A DNA stretch of 64,000 nucleotides from Pachypanchax playfairii (lineage: Eukaryota > Chordata > Actinopteri > Cyprinodontiformes > Aplocheilidae), in assembly GCA_006937955.1 (NCBI GenBank), contig SSNP01000147.1, positions 637,510-701,509 on the forward strand, written 5' to 3'. This document shows, in pieces, positions 48,000 through 60,700 of this stretch. A program made the position numbers and the translations under genes. Position 1 is the first letter of the stretch. Each line of letters begins with the position of its first letter. The notes under the pieces are model-generated. The model ran no database searches. It was given only the letters and a program-made list of their open reading frames with translations, and had not been told where the DNA came from.

Positions 48000-48568
48000 C
48001 AAGAGTCCCTTCCATTAAAAACTGTTTTTCTGAGGTTTCTGTTGAATATTTTAGCTCCACAGGTGTTCTTACTTTCATAGTGGGTGAAAACAGGTCAACA
48101 ACTTCTCTTTCAGTTTTAATCTCTCAAACTACGCAGGTGGTGATAAAACCCGAGTTCTCCCGAGTTCTAACGGCCTGTATCTGTTTCATTACAACTCCTT
48201 TGTTTGTTAGTATTCATCAGCTCCTGCAATTGAAACCACGCCTAGCATGCTGCTGGCTAAAAGCTGTTAGCATAAGATGTAGCAAACAGGAAGACACGAC
48301 GTCTGATGTTACCATGTGCAGCGGGGCAGGAAACAGTATACCTTGCTCTTATAGGCTAGTTTGTTAGCCAATCCGAGTCCAGCAAATTTGAATAATGAAT
48401 ATTAATGAGCTGCAGCCCGAATCCTGACGAACCTTCTTGCAGACAGATTGAAAGATCTGTTAATTAGTGTTTTCTAATGTTTTTTAGATGTAAAATATTT
48501 CATATTACTGGTTAATACCTAAGAAATAACCACAAATTCCTGAAATTTGTGTGAAATGTCTTCTTTAA
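48000..48568 (-). mobile_element. MITE family A, copy 7
   Basis: Minus-strand copy from AAGAGTCCCTTCCATTAAAA to GAAATGTCTTCTTTAAA, with all internal landmarks of the family. It is outside the tandem duplication and so is an independent insertion. Just to the left (about 47895-47955), a rearranged piece resembles another internal segment of the family (CACCCATTGTGAAACCAAGA). Confidence 0.85.
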
Positions 48569-49616
48569 ATTAAACCGCATCATGCTGGAGGAAAATTGTT
48601 CCATACCTTTGATGCAACCAGTCATTTGACTCCTTAGACAACTAAAACAAAAAAATTCTGATTAAGAACATGTTTACCTGATGTAGCTAACAATTTTTAC
48701 AAGCTCCAGCCCCATAAATCATAGTGATTGAGTAGCTTTAAAGGTGTCAGCTGCAATCACCAATCACTTGTCTGCCAAGGGGGAAAGTCAGTTACATTAT
48801 ACTGCTTGTGTGTTTTGATTAATTGTTAGAAATCACCTTTTCAGTGGCACCTCCATTGTGCTTAGAGGAGCAGTTGTTGGCAGTCATCTCTATAATCACG
48901 TTAGTGTTTGTCTCTGCCCTTGTAGTGACGCGTCCCATTGAGATTCCACAAGGTAATGGATGCACATCATAGATGAGGCAGTGACCGTCTTGTCCTCTGC
49001 AGATTAGGATTTCTTTCATCGGTAATAAATAGGAAAACAAAATGTTTTCTAAATGCTCTTTTAGCTCGTGAAGTTTGATATCGCAGATGTGAAAACACCA
49101 GACTGATGAGAATCCCTGCCAACTTTTAAACAAAACTGCTGAGGCATTTTACCCGGAGGAGTAAATTTGACCATCTGATGATTTTAGTCACTCTCTGCTG
49201 AGAGTCCCTGCAGGGAGCTCAGTGGCTTCGGTGTTTTGATGTCTCTTGTTCCATCTCAGTTGCTGAGCTTCATTTCCCTGCTCGTCACATTCACACTGTT
49301 CGCTGTCTGCAGCAAGGACACACCGTTATCTGAAGGCCACGCTGCGACATGGTACCTCTCATTTCATTGACAGCAGCTGTACACTGAAGTTTCACAATTT
49401 GATTTGATTTGGTTTTATTTGTGTCAAACGGAGAAATAATTTGATTAGCAAAATAAGAACATGTCCATCATGAAGAGATCAGAAATCCAACAGGAAGGTG
49501 TTTTATGCCTTATTTATGTTGGTGTTAGCACAAAACCTGTAATGGAGCTCATTAAATGTACATAAACAGTTTGAAGCTATTGTCCTCAGAACAGGGACCT
49601 TTACTGCAGCTGATAC

Positions 49617-50492
49617 ATGAGTTATTTACAAGTTTCTCTTTGTTCACAGCCATTGACATGTCCAAGAGGTTAACACGTGAGGAGTGCATTGAAATTGTGT
49701 TGATATCTGGTGAACGCAGTAACCGGGTCATTGCAGCAGATTTCAATGCAAGTCACCCTACGAGACCACCCATCTCCCATGCTACAGCTAGCAAACTGCT
49801 TGCTAAGTTTCGTGAAACTGGTTCAGTGTTGGATTTGCCAAAATGTGGACACATGAAAACTGTAACTAATGAAGAAACATCAGTGGCTGTCCTAGCTTCA
49901 ATCAGCAAGAGCCCACATTATGGGTGTCAGGTCCGAGCATTCATAGATGAACAGTTTGGTCATCGTGGGCCAGTTGAATGGCCCCCAAGATCTCCCAATC
50001 TGACCCCCCTTAGACTTTTATCTTTGGGGTCATCTGAAGGAAATTGTCTATGGTGTGAAGATACGAGATGTGCAGCACCTGAAACTACGAATACAGGAAG
50101 CCTGTGCTGGCATTTCTCCTGTGGTGTTGCTATCAGTGTGTGAAGAGGGTTGCATTGACAATCCAACACAATGGGCAGCACATTGAACACATTCTATAAG
50201 TGGTCAGAAACTTGTAAATAACTCATTAAAGAATAAAGTTACGTTAAAACTGAGCACACCATTGTTTTTATTGTGAAATTACCAATAAGTTTGATGTGTC
50301 ACATGACCCTCTTCCTGTTGAAAAAACAAAAGTTAGATCCAAGATGGCCGACTTCAAAATGGCCACCATGGTCACCACCCATCTTGAAAAGTTTGTCCCC
50401 TTACATATACTAATGTGCCACAAACAGGACGTTAATATCACCAACCATTCCCATTTTATTAATGTGTATCCATAGAAATGGTCCACTCTGTA
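49617..50492 (+). mobile_element. mariner-like DNA element with truncated transposase
   Basis: A 20-bp perfect inverted repeat (49617-49636 and 50207-50226, containing GTTATTTACAAGTTTC) brackets a transposase frame. To the right the element seems to continue through AAGATGGCCGACTTCAAAAT to a terminus GGTCCACTCTGTA at 50480-50492, as in related elements that I remember from fish. I do not see the matching left terminus, so the left end may be lost. It lies outside any gene. Confidence 0.75.
49658..50143 (+). pseudogene. internally deleted mariner/IS630-superfamily transposase
   Basis: The frame starts at MSKRLTREECIEIVL and gives a helix-turn-helix region (IVLISGERSNRVIAADFN, ISHATASKLLAKFRETGSV). 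After SPHYGCQVRAFIDEQFGHR it jumps to PVEWPPRSPNLTPL, which belongs to the last catalytic block (normally PPRSPDLTPLD). Two catalytic residues and the sequence between are deleted, and the SPN site has Asn where Asp is usual. After LTPL the frame shifts: the expected continuation FYLWGHLKEIVYG can be read in another frame. It cannot transpose by itself. Confidence 0.8.
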
Positions 50493-52007
50493 CATTGACG
50501 ACTAATAAGATCAACAGATACTTTGAAGTCAGTCAATAAAACATTGATATTCATTGTTTTAAAGCTGATTTCAAGGTTAGATCACAACATAACAGAGTTT
50601 ACACACATAGTTTACACACAGAGCTGAAAGGACTATAATGGCATTAACCTTTGACTTATTTCAACAGATGCAGCTCGTACAGTTAATCACATCAGTTTTA
50701 AAGTCATTTGGCTATTGTAGTGTACACACTTCTCAGTAACAAGCAGATATGTTCACTTAGATTTTTAATTTGGTTCAGCTGAATTATAAAAGAAGGAAAA
50801 AAAGAATCTTCCAAATGATTTTGGTTTCTTGTCTGGTGATGACCTCAGCTGCTGTTCACAATACTCAGCCTCATTAGAGCACAATAAAAACACACACACA
50901 GCAGACACACACTCAAACACATAAAATATAAGCAAATGTTTCAACCTTTGCACACTTGATACTTAAAAAGACACTTTTACCTCTTTAATCGTTCTTTATT
51001 ATCTACTTAAACCTAAAGGGGGCTCCATCACCTGACAGTTAAATCTTGGTTATTGCTCTGGTGCTGGAGAGCCGAATTCATAAACTTTAACACCACAGCG
51101 GAGCCACAACAGTGCAAGAAAATGAGTGTGGGCATTACAGGTAATGGCCACAGGGTCAGTGAGGGGTGAGCTGAGAAGAGCGTCCCAAGAGACGGACCAA
51201 GACGGATTTTCACTGCGCCGGATAATGACAGCACAATATCACTCCGACAATGTGAAGCAATGACAGCGACGCTTTATTGTGGTTCGTTGTATCAAAGCTG
51301 ACCTCTTTGACTGCCATGTTGCCATGGATACACATCATCTCTCTTGGTGATATTTGTGGAGTGACATCAGTTGACAAAGAATGACATCCATCACCTGGGG
51401 CTGATATTACAGCGACATAATATCGTTTTCAAGTGTTCCCTGCATGATTTATGTTCCTGTAACAGCAACACTATCTCACCAAACTACATTTCCTGTCCAC
51501 TAAAATGCTTTAGCAATCACATCAAAGCCACAGACATGATGTCTTGATAAAATTTCAGTATGATTTTGTTATTAATATACTATTGGTTCATTTAGTGCCT
51601 TTCTTAAACAAAACTATACGCTATATTTCTATAAAATGGTTTAAAAATCAATTATTTCAAATAATATTCTCAATCTGATTGCAGCTTATTCATTTTTTTT
51701 TTTTTACATCGTCTTCTTCTTTTTTATTCTTCTTTGTCTTCTCAAAGATCTTTCAGTTTCAAATCACTCACAAATATTTTTAGGACTCAAGATCTCTACA
51801 GGTCAGCATCTACTTTATTAACAACATTTTAACCTGACTTCCACAGCGTAGTAACATTTGCACCCTCATTGTTTTTTTTCCACCTGATCAAGTTTACAAG
51901 CTGAAGCATATTACACAGTTTAGTAGTTCTCCAGCTTCTGTAAATGAAAATTGACCCAGCTTTGCTTGGGCTGATGCTGTAGAAAACCTCTCTTTGAGGC
52001 ATCTTAG
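50493..52007. other. intergenic DNA; possible conserved non-coding stretch
   Basis: No exon is recognised. Around 51190-51420 the sequence has nuclear-receptor-like TGACCT, TCF-like ATCAAAG and SOX-like ACAAT words close together. This could be an enhancer but cannot be shown from one sequence. Confidence 0.3.
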
Positions 52008-52152
52008 CCCCCCCCCCCCCCCCCCNNNNNNNNNNNNNNNNNNNNNNNNNNNNNNNNNNNNNNNNNNNNNNNNNNNNNNNNNNNNNNNNNNNNNNNNNNN
52101 NNNNNNNNNNNNNNNNNNNNNNNNNNNNNNNNNNNCACACACACACACACAC
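52008..52152. other. assembly gap flanked by poly(C) and (CA)n
   Basis: Eighteen C residues (52008-52025), then 110 N (52026-52135), then (CA)n to 52152. The sequence on both sides is simple repeat, so the gap is probably a microsatellite that could not be resolved. The frames of X residues that cross it mean nothing. Confidence 0.97.
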
Positions 52153-55100
52153 CCAGCGTCCTCTGAGGCTTATGAGAAAAACACAAGAACCATCGACTTA
52201 AAACATCTCAGCAAAATCTCTGACCAGTAGCAGGACAGCAGGACTGCTTATGTCCCCCGGGGACATGTGTGTCATGAGAAGGAGATAAAAAGAGAAGCAG
52301 AGGATAGTTGATAGAACAGTTCATCAATGCTCTCCAGAGAAATGATTGTCCTGCTGATGGAGAAGTCAATAAAAAGAAAAAAGCAGCGCATCAGCTGTTG
52401 CATCAGTACATGCGAGCGGAGATGACACAATAACAAACACACTGAAAATATGGTGGAAAAGATCCTTCTGGAAAGATCAGGAGACCCAAAATTAGTTGAA
52501 AATGATGGATAACAAAAACCAACAATGACAGCAACGTATCTTCATAGAGAGTAAAAGAACTAATTCAGGGTTGCCCACACTTTTTTTAGTTTGTGAGCTA
52601 CTTTTAAAACAACCAGCTCAAAATGAGTTGTATGTTTGCAAACCTTGCATCACCACATGAACCCTTACAGCACAACACAACACTATTCAATCCATTCATG
52701 GTTCCTACCTGACTCGGATGACTTGCACTAAATGGAATCAGCCAAGGTTACAAAGTTTGGACAGTAGCTGCTGGTAGTCCGCCTCAGGCAGGCCTCCAAA
52801 TGATCATCAGTCATGGTCGAACAGTAATCTTCATATGGGAAACGGCTGACTCACATAAATACTGCAGGTAGTGCCAAATAATACACATAATGTTGTAAAA
52901 CGTGACCTTTTCTGTGTGAAGAAGTTCCAGAGGTGACAAAGGGAGGATTAATAATAGGCTAATATCTAAATTTAAAATGAAAAAACCTTTTGGGTTTTTA
53001 AATGTCTTGCAGTCTGCTCACAAGAACTGCTGTTTGATTGTGATCAATACATCGAGCATTCTGCTGTAAACAAATCATTCATCAGACTACAACTAACTCA
53101 TGCTTAGAATAATATGGATTTCTCATTTCCTGTCTGTCAGGAACCCGTCATGATTAGAAAGAACTTAATAATTCCAAAACAAAAGAGTACTGGAGACGCA
53201 GAAGGAAGGTTGTTGTATTTGCTGTTGATATTGTTCCATCAGACCACTCGAAGGGAGGAAGTCCTCTGTCTGAGCTGCCAGGCCTGTGTGTGTGGTTGTG
53301 TGTGGGGGTGTGTGTGTGGGTCTGCGGATACGAGACTGCCCTGTTATCTTTTGTGGAAAAGGTCACACAGGTCTGGCGGAAGAAGCAAAAGCAACAGCCA
53401 TCTGTGTTTTCCACATTTGCTGGTGCTGCTATCTAAACCAGGGAGTGAACACACACAAGCAGACATCACATCGTCCACTCATGCTTATAGATGTGAGAAA
53501 CATCATGAGATGCATGTCATAAGAAGTAGGAAAGTCCCCTGATATCTTATCCAACTTCTAATATGGTGACATGTATCATTGTTTTCTCAACACACAATTT
53601 ATGTACCTGCATTGCTGCAGCGAACAGTATCAGAAATATGACTTATAATTTCTGTTTTTATTGTGTTGAATGCCACATTCTCATTAATCATGTAGGAGCG
53701 TAACAAACCTTCCCAGAATAAATTTTATCTTGCAACTCTGACATTTGAAAAATTCCCATTCTGCTCTGCTTTCAGTGTGCAGCAGCTAATGACAAACACT
53801 CTGAGGCGTTTGAGAGTTGCACGCTGACAGACTTAAACACTGAAGACATGCATTTCGCCCACACGAGGATCTGCATCCTCCCTGTCGTCTTCGGCCGTAA
53901 AATGTGAAAACACTCACAGGAAGAGAAACTTCTGACTTGTTTTTTTTTAAGATCCTGTTGTTTTCCCTCCACTGTCTCACTTTAGCAGAGACCACAATCT
54001 CAGCACTAGTTGTGGACTGAATACACACTTGCTTATGAAGATCAAGTCATTTAATGTCTATGCTGGGAGTTCATGAGCTGAGTGTTGGACAATTCAAATT
54101 ATAAACAAAGGCATTCTGCACAGTTTGGTGAATAAAAAGAAAGCCTGCAGAGATGTAGACCACAGAAACTCATCAGTTTCTCACAAATAAAGGTCTCTAA
54201 AGACACAGATATTTGTTTTTAATAAAGCTATTTGGGATTTCTTTTTTTCTTACAATAGATCACCGATTTTTAGAGCGCAGTTTGGATGGTTGTCTCTGCT
54301 GCACTAGAGAAATAAAAAAAATAAATAAAAAAAACAAGAAATCCATCTGTTATCAGTGTCTGGCCTACTTTCTGGGTTTTAGGCTAATTAACTGCAGCGC
54401 TGACAGCCGTTGTGAGACAGCCAATAAATTTAGTAGGAGAGCAACAATACACTGTGTTTTTTTTTCCTATTTTCTTTTAAATTTATTTTTATTATGAAGA
54501 ATTGTTGGCACATCTAGAAGAGTCCAACTTCACACAAACAGCCTTTTTAAACTTGTTCTTACACGTATGTAACATCCAAAGCAATAACTTATCTTTAATA
54601 ATATATTTTTTTTTTCGACAGAATCGACATTTGTTATTCACATGACAACATTAATACACTGCGATGTATTTTGACTGATTTACTGTAGAAATCCAAAAGC
54701 CCTTTGGGGAATAAATTGTGTATATGCTGCTTTTTGATGAAGTGCTGATTCTGTGGTCCACCTGTTTACTGTGGAGCTCTGTCACGTGCAGAGATGGTCA
54801 CTGGGGACGAGATATTCGAATGGGGGTCCTGATATATGGGCTACTGCTGACAACAGGGGTTTTCTGTTGTTGTTGTTGAAAACTGGTATTATACATAAAG
54901 GCTGCTGACTTGTATGGTACAGCTGGTTGATGCATTCAATTTAGCATTACCTTCATTTCAGTTCTTGGTTAAAAATGATCAAACTCCAATAATTCTAAAA
55001 TAATATCTACATTCCACCGTTTTCTGACATTTTAATAAAGTCTGATCTCATGTCATATCTATCTCATTGATTTTTTTAAGTTTCTTAATAACAAATCTAA

Positions 55101-57400
55101 AAGTATCCTCATCTCAGCGGAACGCTGCTGTGCACAGCTGGGAATCAATAAAACATATCAATATTGATTCGATGCACTGCAGCAGTCAAATGCTTTGCTA
55201 TCCAATTACAAAGGTGTTTCAGGTCACTTTAAGGAGTGAAAGACCGTCCTCTGATTCTTCCTGAGATTCCCAGAAATCAATGTGTGAATTCGATACACAA
55301 ATCATCGCCTTCTTCAGTCCAACCAGTGAAACACTTTCAACTAAAGCGCAGTACATGGACTCTGATTCATTAAGGGTGCAATTTTACCTGACTCGTGTCC
55401 CGTGTCCATCTGCTAAAGCAGGTGTTATGGATTTTCTCAGCTCTGGGAACAAGTTTCCAACCATGTTCCTGATCTCTTTTCCTGTTTTTTTATTTTTTTG
55501 TTGTTGTTGTTTTGTGCAGCCGAATAAGCGGGAGATAAAGTTGGTTTGTTCCCTTCAACCACAGAATGTTTTTTTTTACTTTAATATCTCCCAGTCCGTC
55601 TTTCTCTTCCAGTCAAGCAGTGTTCTAGGTGGGGGTGACAGAGCACAGCTTGCAGCTACAGGCTGTCCAGGAAACTCCTGTCCTGTGTCCAAAAAACATG
55701 TTTTGACCGCCTGTGCCACACATCTGGAGGGATATTTACTCCTAAACCCATTCATGTCTCCAGCAATGTGACACAATACTCTTGACAGGTTCTATTTGCA
55801 CACCCAGCAAAAGCAAAACATATTTTGATCTAATGAGAGCAAAAAAAGGTCATAAGCACCAGTTGTGCATGAAAGACTCTTGAGAGTGGTAATTTGGCAC
55901 AGCTAAAAGATCAGAGTGGAGCTATGTTTAGCAATCCAGTTTCAAAACAAAAGGTTATAGCAGCAGTAAATGTGTTACTGCTGACACATAAAAAATATTT
56001 TGCCTTCAGCTCTCTACAATGGTCATATCACAGTTCTGACAAGCAAAACAAGTCAGTGACTGAGACAGTTTATTCAAAATAAACTACTCAGCATGTCATA
56101 CAAATTGTTCCTTGTTGCTTAAAACATGGAGATCTCTTCTTTAACACAAGTGGTTTCTTGTTGAATACTCCTTTTAGAGGCAAACTAAATAATTCAGAAA
56201 CTCTATAATCACACACACACCAAAGCATTTCTTCTATTAATGAGACGATCCTTATGCAAGAACAAAGATAATACGGCTCGTTCATGACACAAACGCTCTC
56301 TAATCACCTCTTAAAGTCTGATAGGTCTTTGCACGTGCAGCCGAGCCCAAGTCCTTCCTGCACCAAACCATCTGGAATGGGAATATTGCAGTGTGTAATG
56401 AATGGGTCTATATGCCACTGCAGCAGTCAGGATCAGAGCCCCGTGGCGATTTACCACAGCCAACTCTTTCATTGTGCTTCTCTTTTCTATCACTATCCAC
56501 TTCATCTCTCCCGTGTCTGCCGCATTGTTTGACCTTCAAGTGTGCAGAAGAGAAGGAGAAAGAAGGTGAGATAGTCTCATCCCAACATGTGGGCCTTTAA
56601 CAAGTGTTAGGAACTGTCAAATCAAAGACCCCCATAGGAAAAAAAATCCTAGCTTCCCATATGTAGCCCGTTGTCTCTCTAGCCTTGAAAGCCTCCCATA
56701 AGTCTCAGCTTTAAGTACACTAGTACCTCAAATTGTCAAACTCAAACACGAGTAGCATCAGTCAGTAAACTGTGTGTGAGGCTATTAAGAGGTTAATATC
56801 ATAAAACCTTTTGCATTTGTTGCTAGGGAAATGTTGCCTGTTGTGCAGGAAACGGGGAGAGCAGTTTCCTGTTATGGAGAGAGGTTTTTCAAGAGTTGCA
56901 TTCATTTAATCCTATAACAGATGCTTGTTCAGGAAGTGGAGCCAGAAGCAAAAGCTTTCGGTGTCCTAGACAAACTGTTTTTGGAAACTGCTTTTAGGAA
57001 CCTTTCAGTGTGCACTGTTCTGGTCCAGGAAATAATCCACGAGCAAAACATACTGAGGACAGCTGTGAGAAAAAATGTCTGATTGAGTTTGTACCTCGTC
57101 ACATAAAAAGCTGTGATGTTCAGACTTGAGCAGTCAGCTGAGCTGCTCTTGTGTCTTGTAATGCAGAGACGCAAAACTTAAAATGAAGCAGTCTGTTATT
57201 TCTGCAAGAACACCTTCAGACTTAAAGACAGTTGATTGGTTGTGAACTGGTTTAGAGGCATTATTCAAATTACTAATATTTAATTAATTCAGCACCTTGG
57301 AGTCGACCCTCTATTTGCGCAAATGTATGTCGTCAAACACAACAAAGTAATGCGCTGAGTGTATAACTGACAGGTAATGGACTAAACTTTCTTTTTTTTT
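52153..57400. other. upstream region of fgd5, no gene recognised
   Basis: About 5.2 kb with only small frames. TG-rich DNA lies at 53284-53325. A well-balanced stretch at about 56330-56540 could be conserved non-coding DNA. GGAA (ETS-type) sites cluster at 56848, 56865 and 56930-56938 (CAGGAAGTG), roughly 0.8 kb upstream of the fgd5 start. ETS factors drive many endothelial genes, and FGD5 is endothelial, so these may belong to its promoter; this is inference. Confidence 0.35.
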
Positions 57401-57409
57401 TATTTTACA

Positions 57410-57738
57410 AAAGAAAAAAAAAGGACAAAACACGCGCTCCATGACCGCGCTAAGCTGAAGCCCAACCTCAGGAAGCGCCGAGCAGCACCTCCCGTTTCCA
57501 CACAGGAGCGCACCAGTGCGCTGCGACAGCAGGAGCGGAGATGCACGCTGGATTCGAGCCCAACTGCGCGACAAGAAGAAGACAACGATGATGACTCCTC
57601 TGTCACAGCTCCTCATCCTGTTTGCGATGCGTTTGGATTAAGTTTGTTGGGATTTGGAGGAGAATCTTCACTGCGTGGGAGAAATGAGGACCGCTCTCGG
57701 TTACCGTGGATGATGATGATGTCCCACAATGAACACAG
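57410..57738 (+). promoter_or_regulatory. fgd5: predicted fgd5 first exon/5' leader with several upstream ATGs
   Basis: Here the sequence turns GC- and CpG-richer, as first exons and promoters do, and ends at CACAG followed by donor GTTGGT (57739). It holds several short uORFs, for example ATG at 57684 giving nine codons and a stop at 57711-57713. It also holds four consecutive ATG codons at 57710-57721. Those ATGs are out of frame with FGD5 and, after splicing to 59356, stay open until 59539. The transcription start is unknown and the left limit approximate. Confidence 0.5.
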
Positions 57739-60700
57739 GTTGGTTGAGAAAATGTCATTTAAAAGTCTAGAAAGCAAACTTCGGATGTGTTTTTGTTGTA
57801 GTTAGACGTGAATATCCAATGTAAAATTAGTTTGTCCGTTCATGTTTTTCTGTTTATTTTGTACATCACGAGCTGGAATTTAAAGCAATGGAGGTGCTTT
57901 GAGTGAGAAACCACTCATCACATTTTGTTTTATAAAACCTCATGATGTCACTCCTGAAAATAGTTTATTCTCATGAATGACTTGCACACTTTGAAGTAGC
58001 CTAATTAAAAACGTTAATAGAAAAAGGACCAAAATGAAACAGTGTTTTTTTTCTTTGGAAGTCCAGACTTAGAATTGAAGGATGCAGACTGAAATGGGAA
58101 ATTAGTTGGTTTAAATTGAAGATTAAATCTAAAAACAAAGTTAAAGGGGTGTTTTAACCCTTGTTTTTCCCTGAAGCCACAGCACTTCAGTTTTCACACA
58201 GGTTGTTTGCTTTGATGGGTGATATTCATAATCAGAACACAGTGTGAAATCATATCCTGTAAGTTTGGCAGAGTTGAGGTCCCAGTGTCTATCTCTTCCT
58301 TTGTTTCTCAAACATTTGTTTTAATTGAATTCTTGTTGCATAATTCACATCCTGTTGTTTGCAGTGGGGGTGCTTTGTCAGATGTTTTCTCTGCCTCCTT
58401 TATTGTTCTTTGGTGCACTCAAAGGGCCCTTTTCAGAAAAAAAACAAAAAAACGTACGTATAGCTGTGTGGTTGTGCGTTTCTGTGTGCACGAGAAGCGT
58501 GGAAGAATGAGGAGAAGGAAGTCCATTTGTGTTGTGAAAATGTGCACTCCTAGAAAGGTTTATGGGGGAGTGATGGGGGGGGGCATACCATATGGATTTT
58601 TTCACAGAGGCTCAGCTGGACTGATTAATGAACAATCTTATAAGTCAACATTTTGAAATGTTAATTTAAGAAATAATTTGACTGTTGTTTGAAATGACGT
58701 ACAACTGCCAGCTGATAACAGCCTTAAAAAATTAATATGAGAAAGAACTGAAAGAGGGAGCAAGAAAACAGTGAGAGATAACCAGAGTGCACACAGGGTT
58801 TAATAGGATGTGCGTCAGGGCAGGTACTAAATAACAGGAAGAGACCTGGGGTGTACATACTTTGTTAAGAATGGGTGTGTTTCATGAAATGTCTAGAATT
58901 CATAATCAGTGTTGTGTACTAACTAGTTTATATCATTCTTTATTCTAAAGTCCAAATAATAATGTTTCCCAATCTAAAGCACTTCATATTATATTATTGC
59001 CTCCAGGCTCATCATTCATTTTATTATATACTATAATACTGTTTCTAAAGTTTTGATCATGATCAGCCAGTTGATTTTTTATCTAAAACTTTTATACAAG
59101 ACAAGTCTGTATGTCATTTCCCAGATGGAAATGTTATTGTATCCAGCAGCTCTGTTGTTTTTACTGCTGATAACGTCTCCTGCAGCTTCATGCTTGTCAC
59201 TGATGAGCGAGCACAACTTTATTTTATCATTCAGTGAAGAACTATGAGACATTTTTTCATCTTTTTGTAATATTTGGTTGTTTAAAAAAAATTAAGTCAC
59301 AAAATCACATTTTTATGGAATCAAGTTTTAATTTTATTTTATTCTTCTTATACAGATTTTCAAAATCCGCTCCAAGTCCCTCGACCAAAGGTCCGGAGTC
59401 ATATTACCATCACAGTTCAATCAAAGCTGATGCCAAAATCTTCTTCCTCAACCCATGGTCCAAAACCCCATGTTGCCCCCAAACCTGTGTTTCAGCCCTA
59501 CCAACAGGAAGAGTCCGGCCACCAGCAGAGGCTGAGTAACGGAAAGCCGTCTCACTCCGATGGGGACACAGGAGATCTCCTTGAAATGGCTGAGGAGAAT
59601 CACAACAAAGAGGAGAAAAAAGAAGAACAGGGTGGGGTTAGTCACAACAACACAGGAGGGAATGACAAAGAGGACACAGCAGGGGGAGAACCTGTGGTGG
59701 AAACAGAGAAAGAAGCAAAATTATGCTATAATGATGGTGATGCAGACAGTATAGACTCTGAGGACACTGTCAAAGCTGATGATTTGATTGACGTTACTGA
59801 GGATGAAAATGCTGAAACTGACTTGATTGAGCCGGAAGGTGGTAATCACACTGATGATGAGAGTACATCAACGCCGTTACAGTCTCTGACTGAATCAGCG
59901 TATGAAGCAGGACAAGGACAAAAACATAGTTTAACTGAAAAGACTGAAAGATGCTGTGGTTCTGCTGAACTCTCAGGTGAACAAGAAGAGGAACAAAACA
60001 TTGACCAAACTCACTCACTTAGCTGCGCAGGTGAGAACAAAGAGTCAGATCTCAATGAAACAAACAATGAGCAAAGTGAAGACTGTCTGCAGTGTGATAT
60101 ACTCTCTGATGAGGCTAGATTTGCATTTGGATTCAGCATGCTCCCAACAGTAACTGAGGAGTATCCTTATGATGTAATTGGTCCCACAGATGATGCTAGT
60201 GATACATGTGAGTCATGTGACCCAGCTGAAACAGGGGACACAGAGGTCTGGCAGCCAGAACGAGCCACCAAAGACATCTCCGGTTGTTTTCGATTCACAT
60301 CCAGCACAGAGGATGTGTTTGGGCCTTATGCTGTCATTGAGGCTGTTCCAGAAAATATGAGCGATACTGCTGATCCCGAGTGGAACCCAGGTGATGAGGA
60401 TAAATCTTTAACTATAAATGATGTTCTTGTCAAAGATGCTTCCAACCAGGATCCTTACTATGTGTCATCTGATGATGTGGACAAGCTTGAAGACAAGCAA
60501 GCAGACTTGGAACAGCATCACAAAGTGGAGGCCACTGAACTGTCTGATCAAAACAAAAACAAATCAAAGGACATTGAGTCTGCAGATGAGTATGCAGACA
60601 TTGACGATACTGTCTGTCCAAAAGGAGATAATTTTGAGCAATCTGAATGCGTTTCATCAGAGGATTATGTTGAGATAGGTGATGGAGAAGAAGAGGTTGA

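Noticed and set aside
51829..52230. Frames containing long runs of X
   Set aside because: They cross the N gap and carry no information.
55280..55771. 163-codon open frame as a gene
   Set aside because: Composition is low-complexity (runs of F and C from T-rich DNA) and there is no recognisable domain.
21524..57400. ARL6IP5 or another protein gene expected beside UBA3
   Set aside because: None of the translated frames in this interval resembles a PRA1-family protein or any other known vertebrate gene. Small undetected exons cannot be fully excluded.
59234..59539. 101-codon frame before the fgd5 exon as the real N-terminus
   Set aside because: It starts inside the intron before the acceptor TATACAG at 59355 and ends at 59539. 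The FGD5 frame is the other one, as GPKPHVAPKP and later motifs show.
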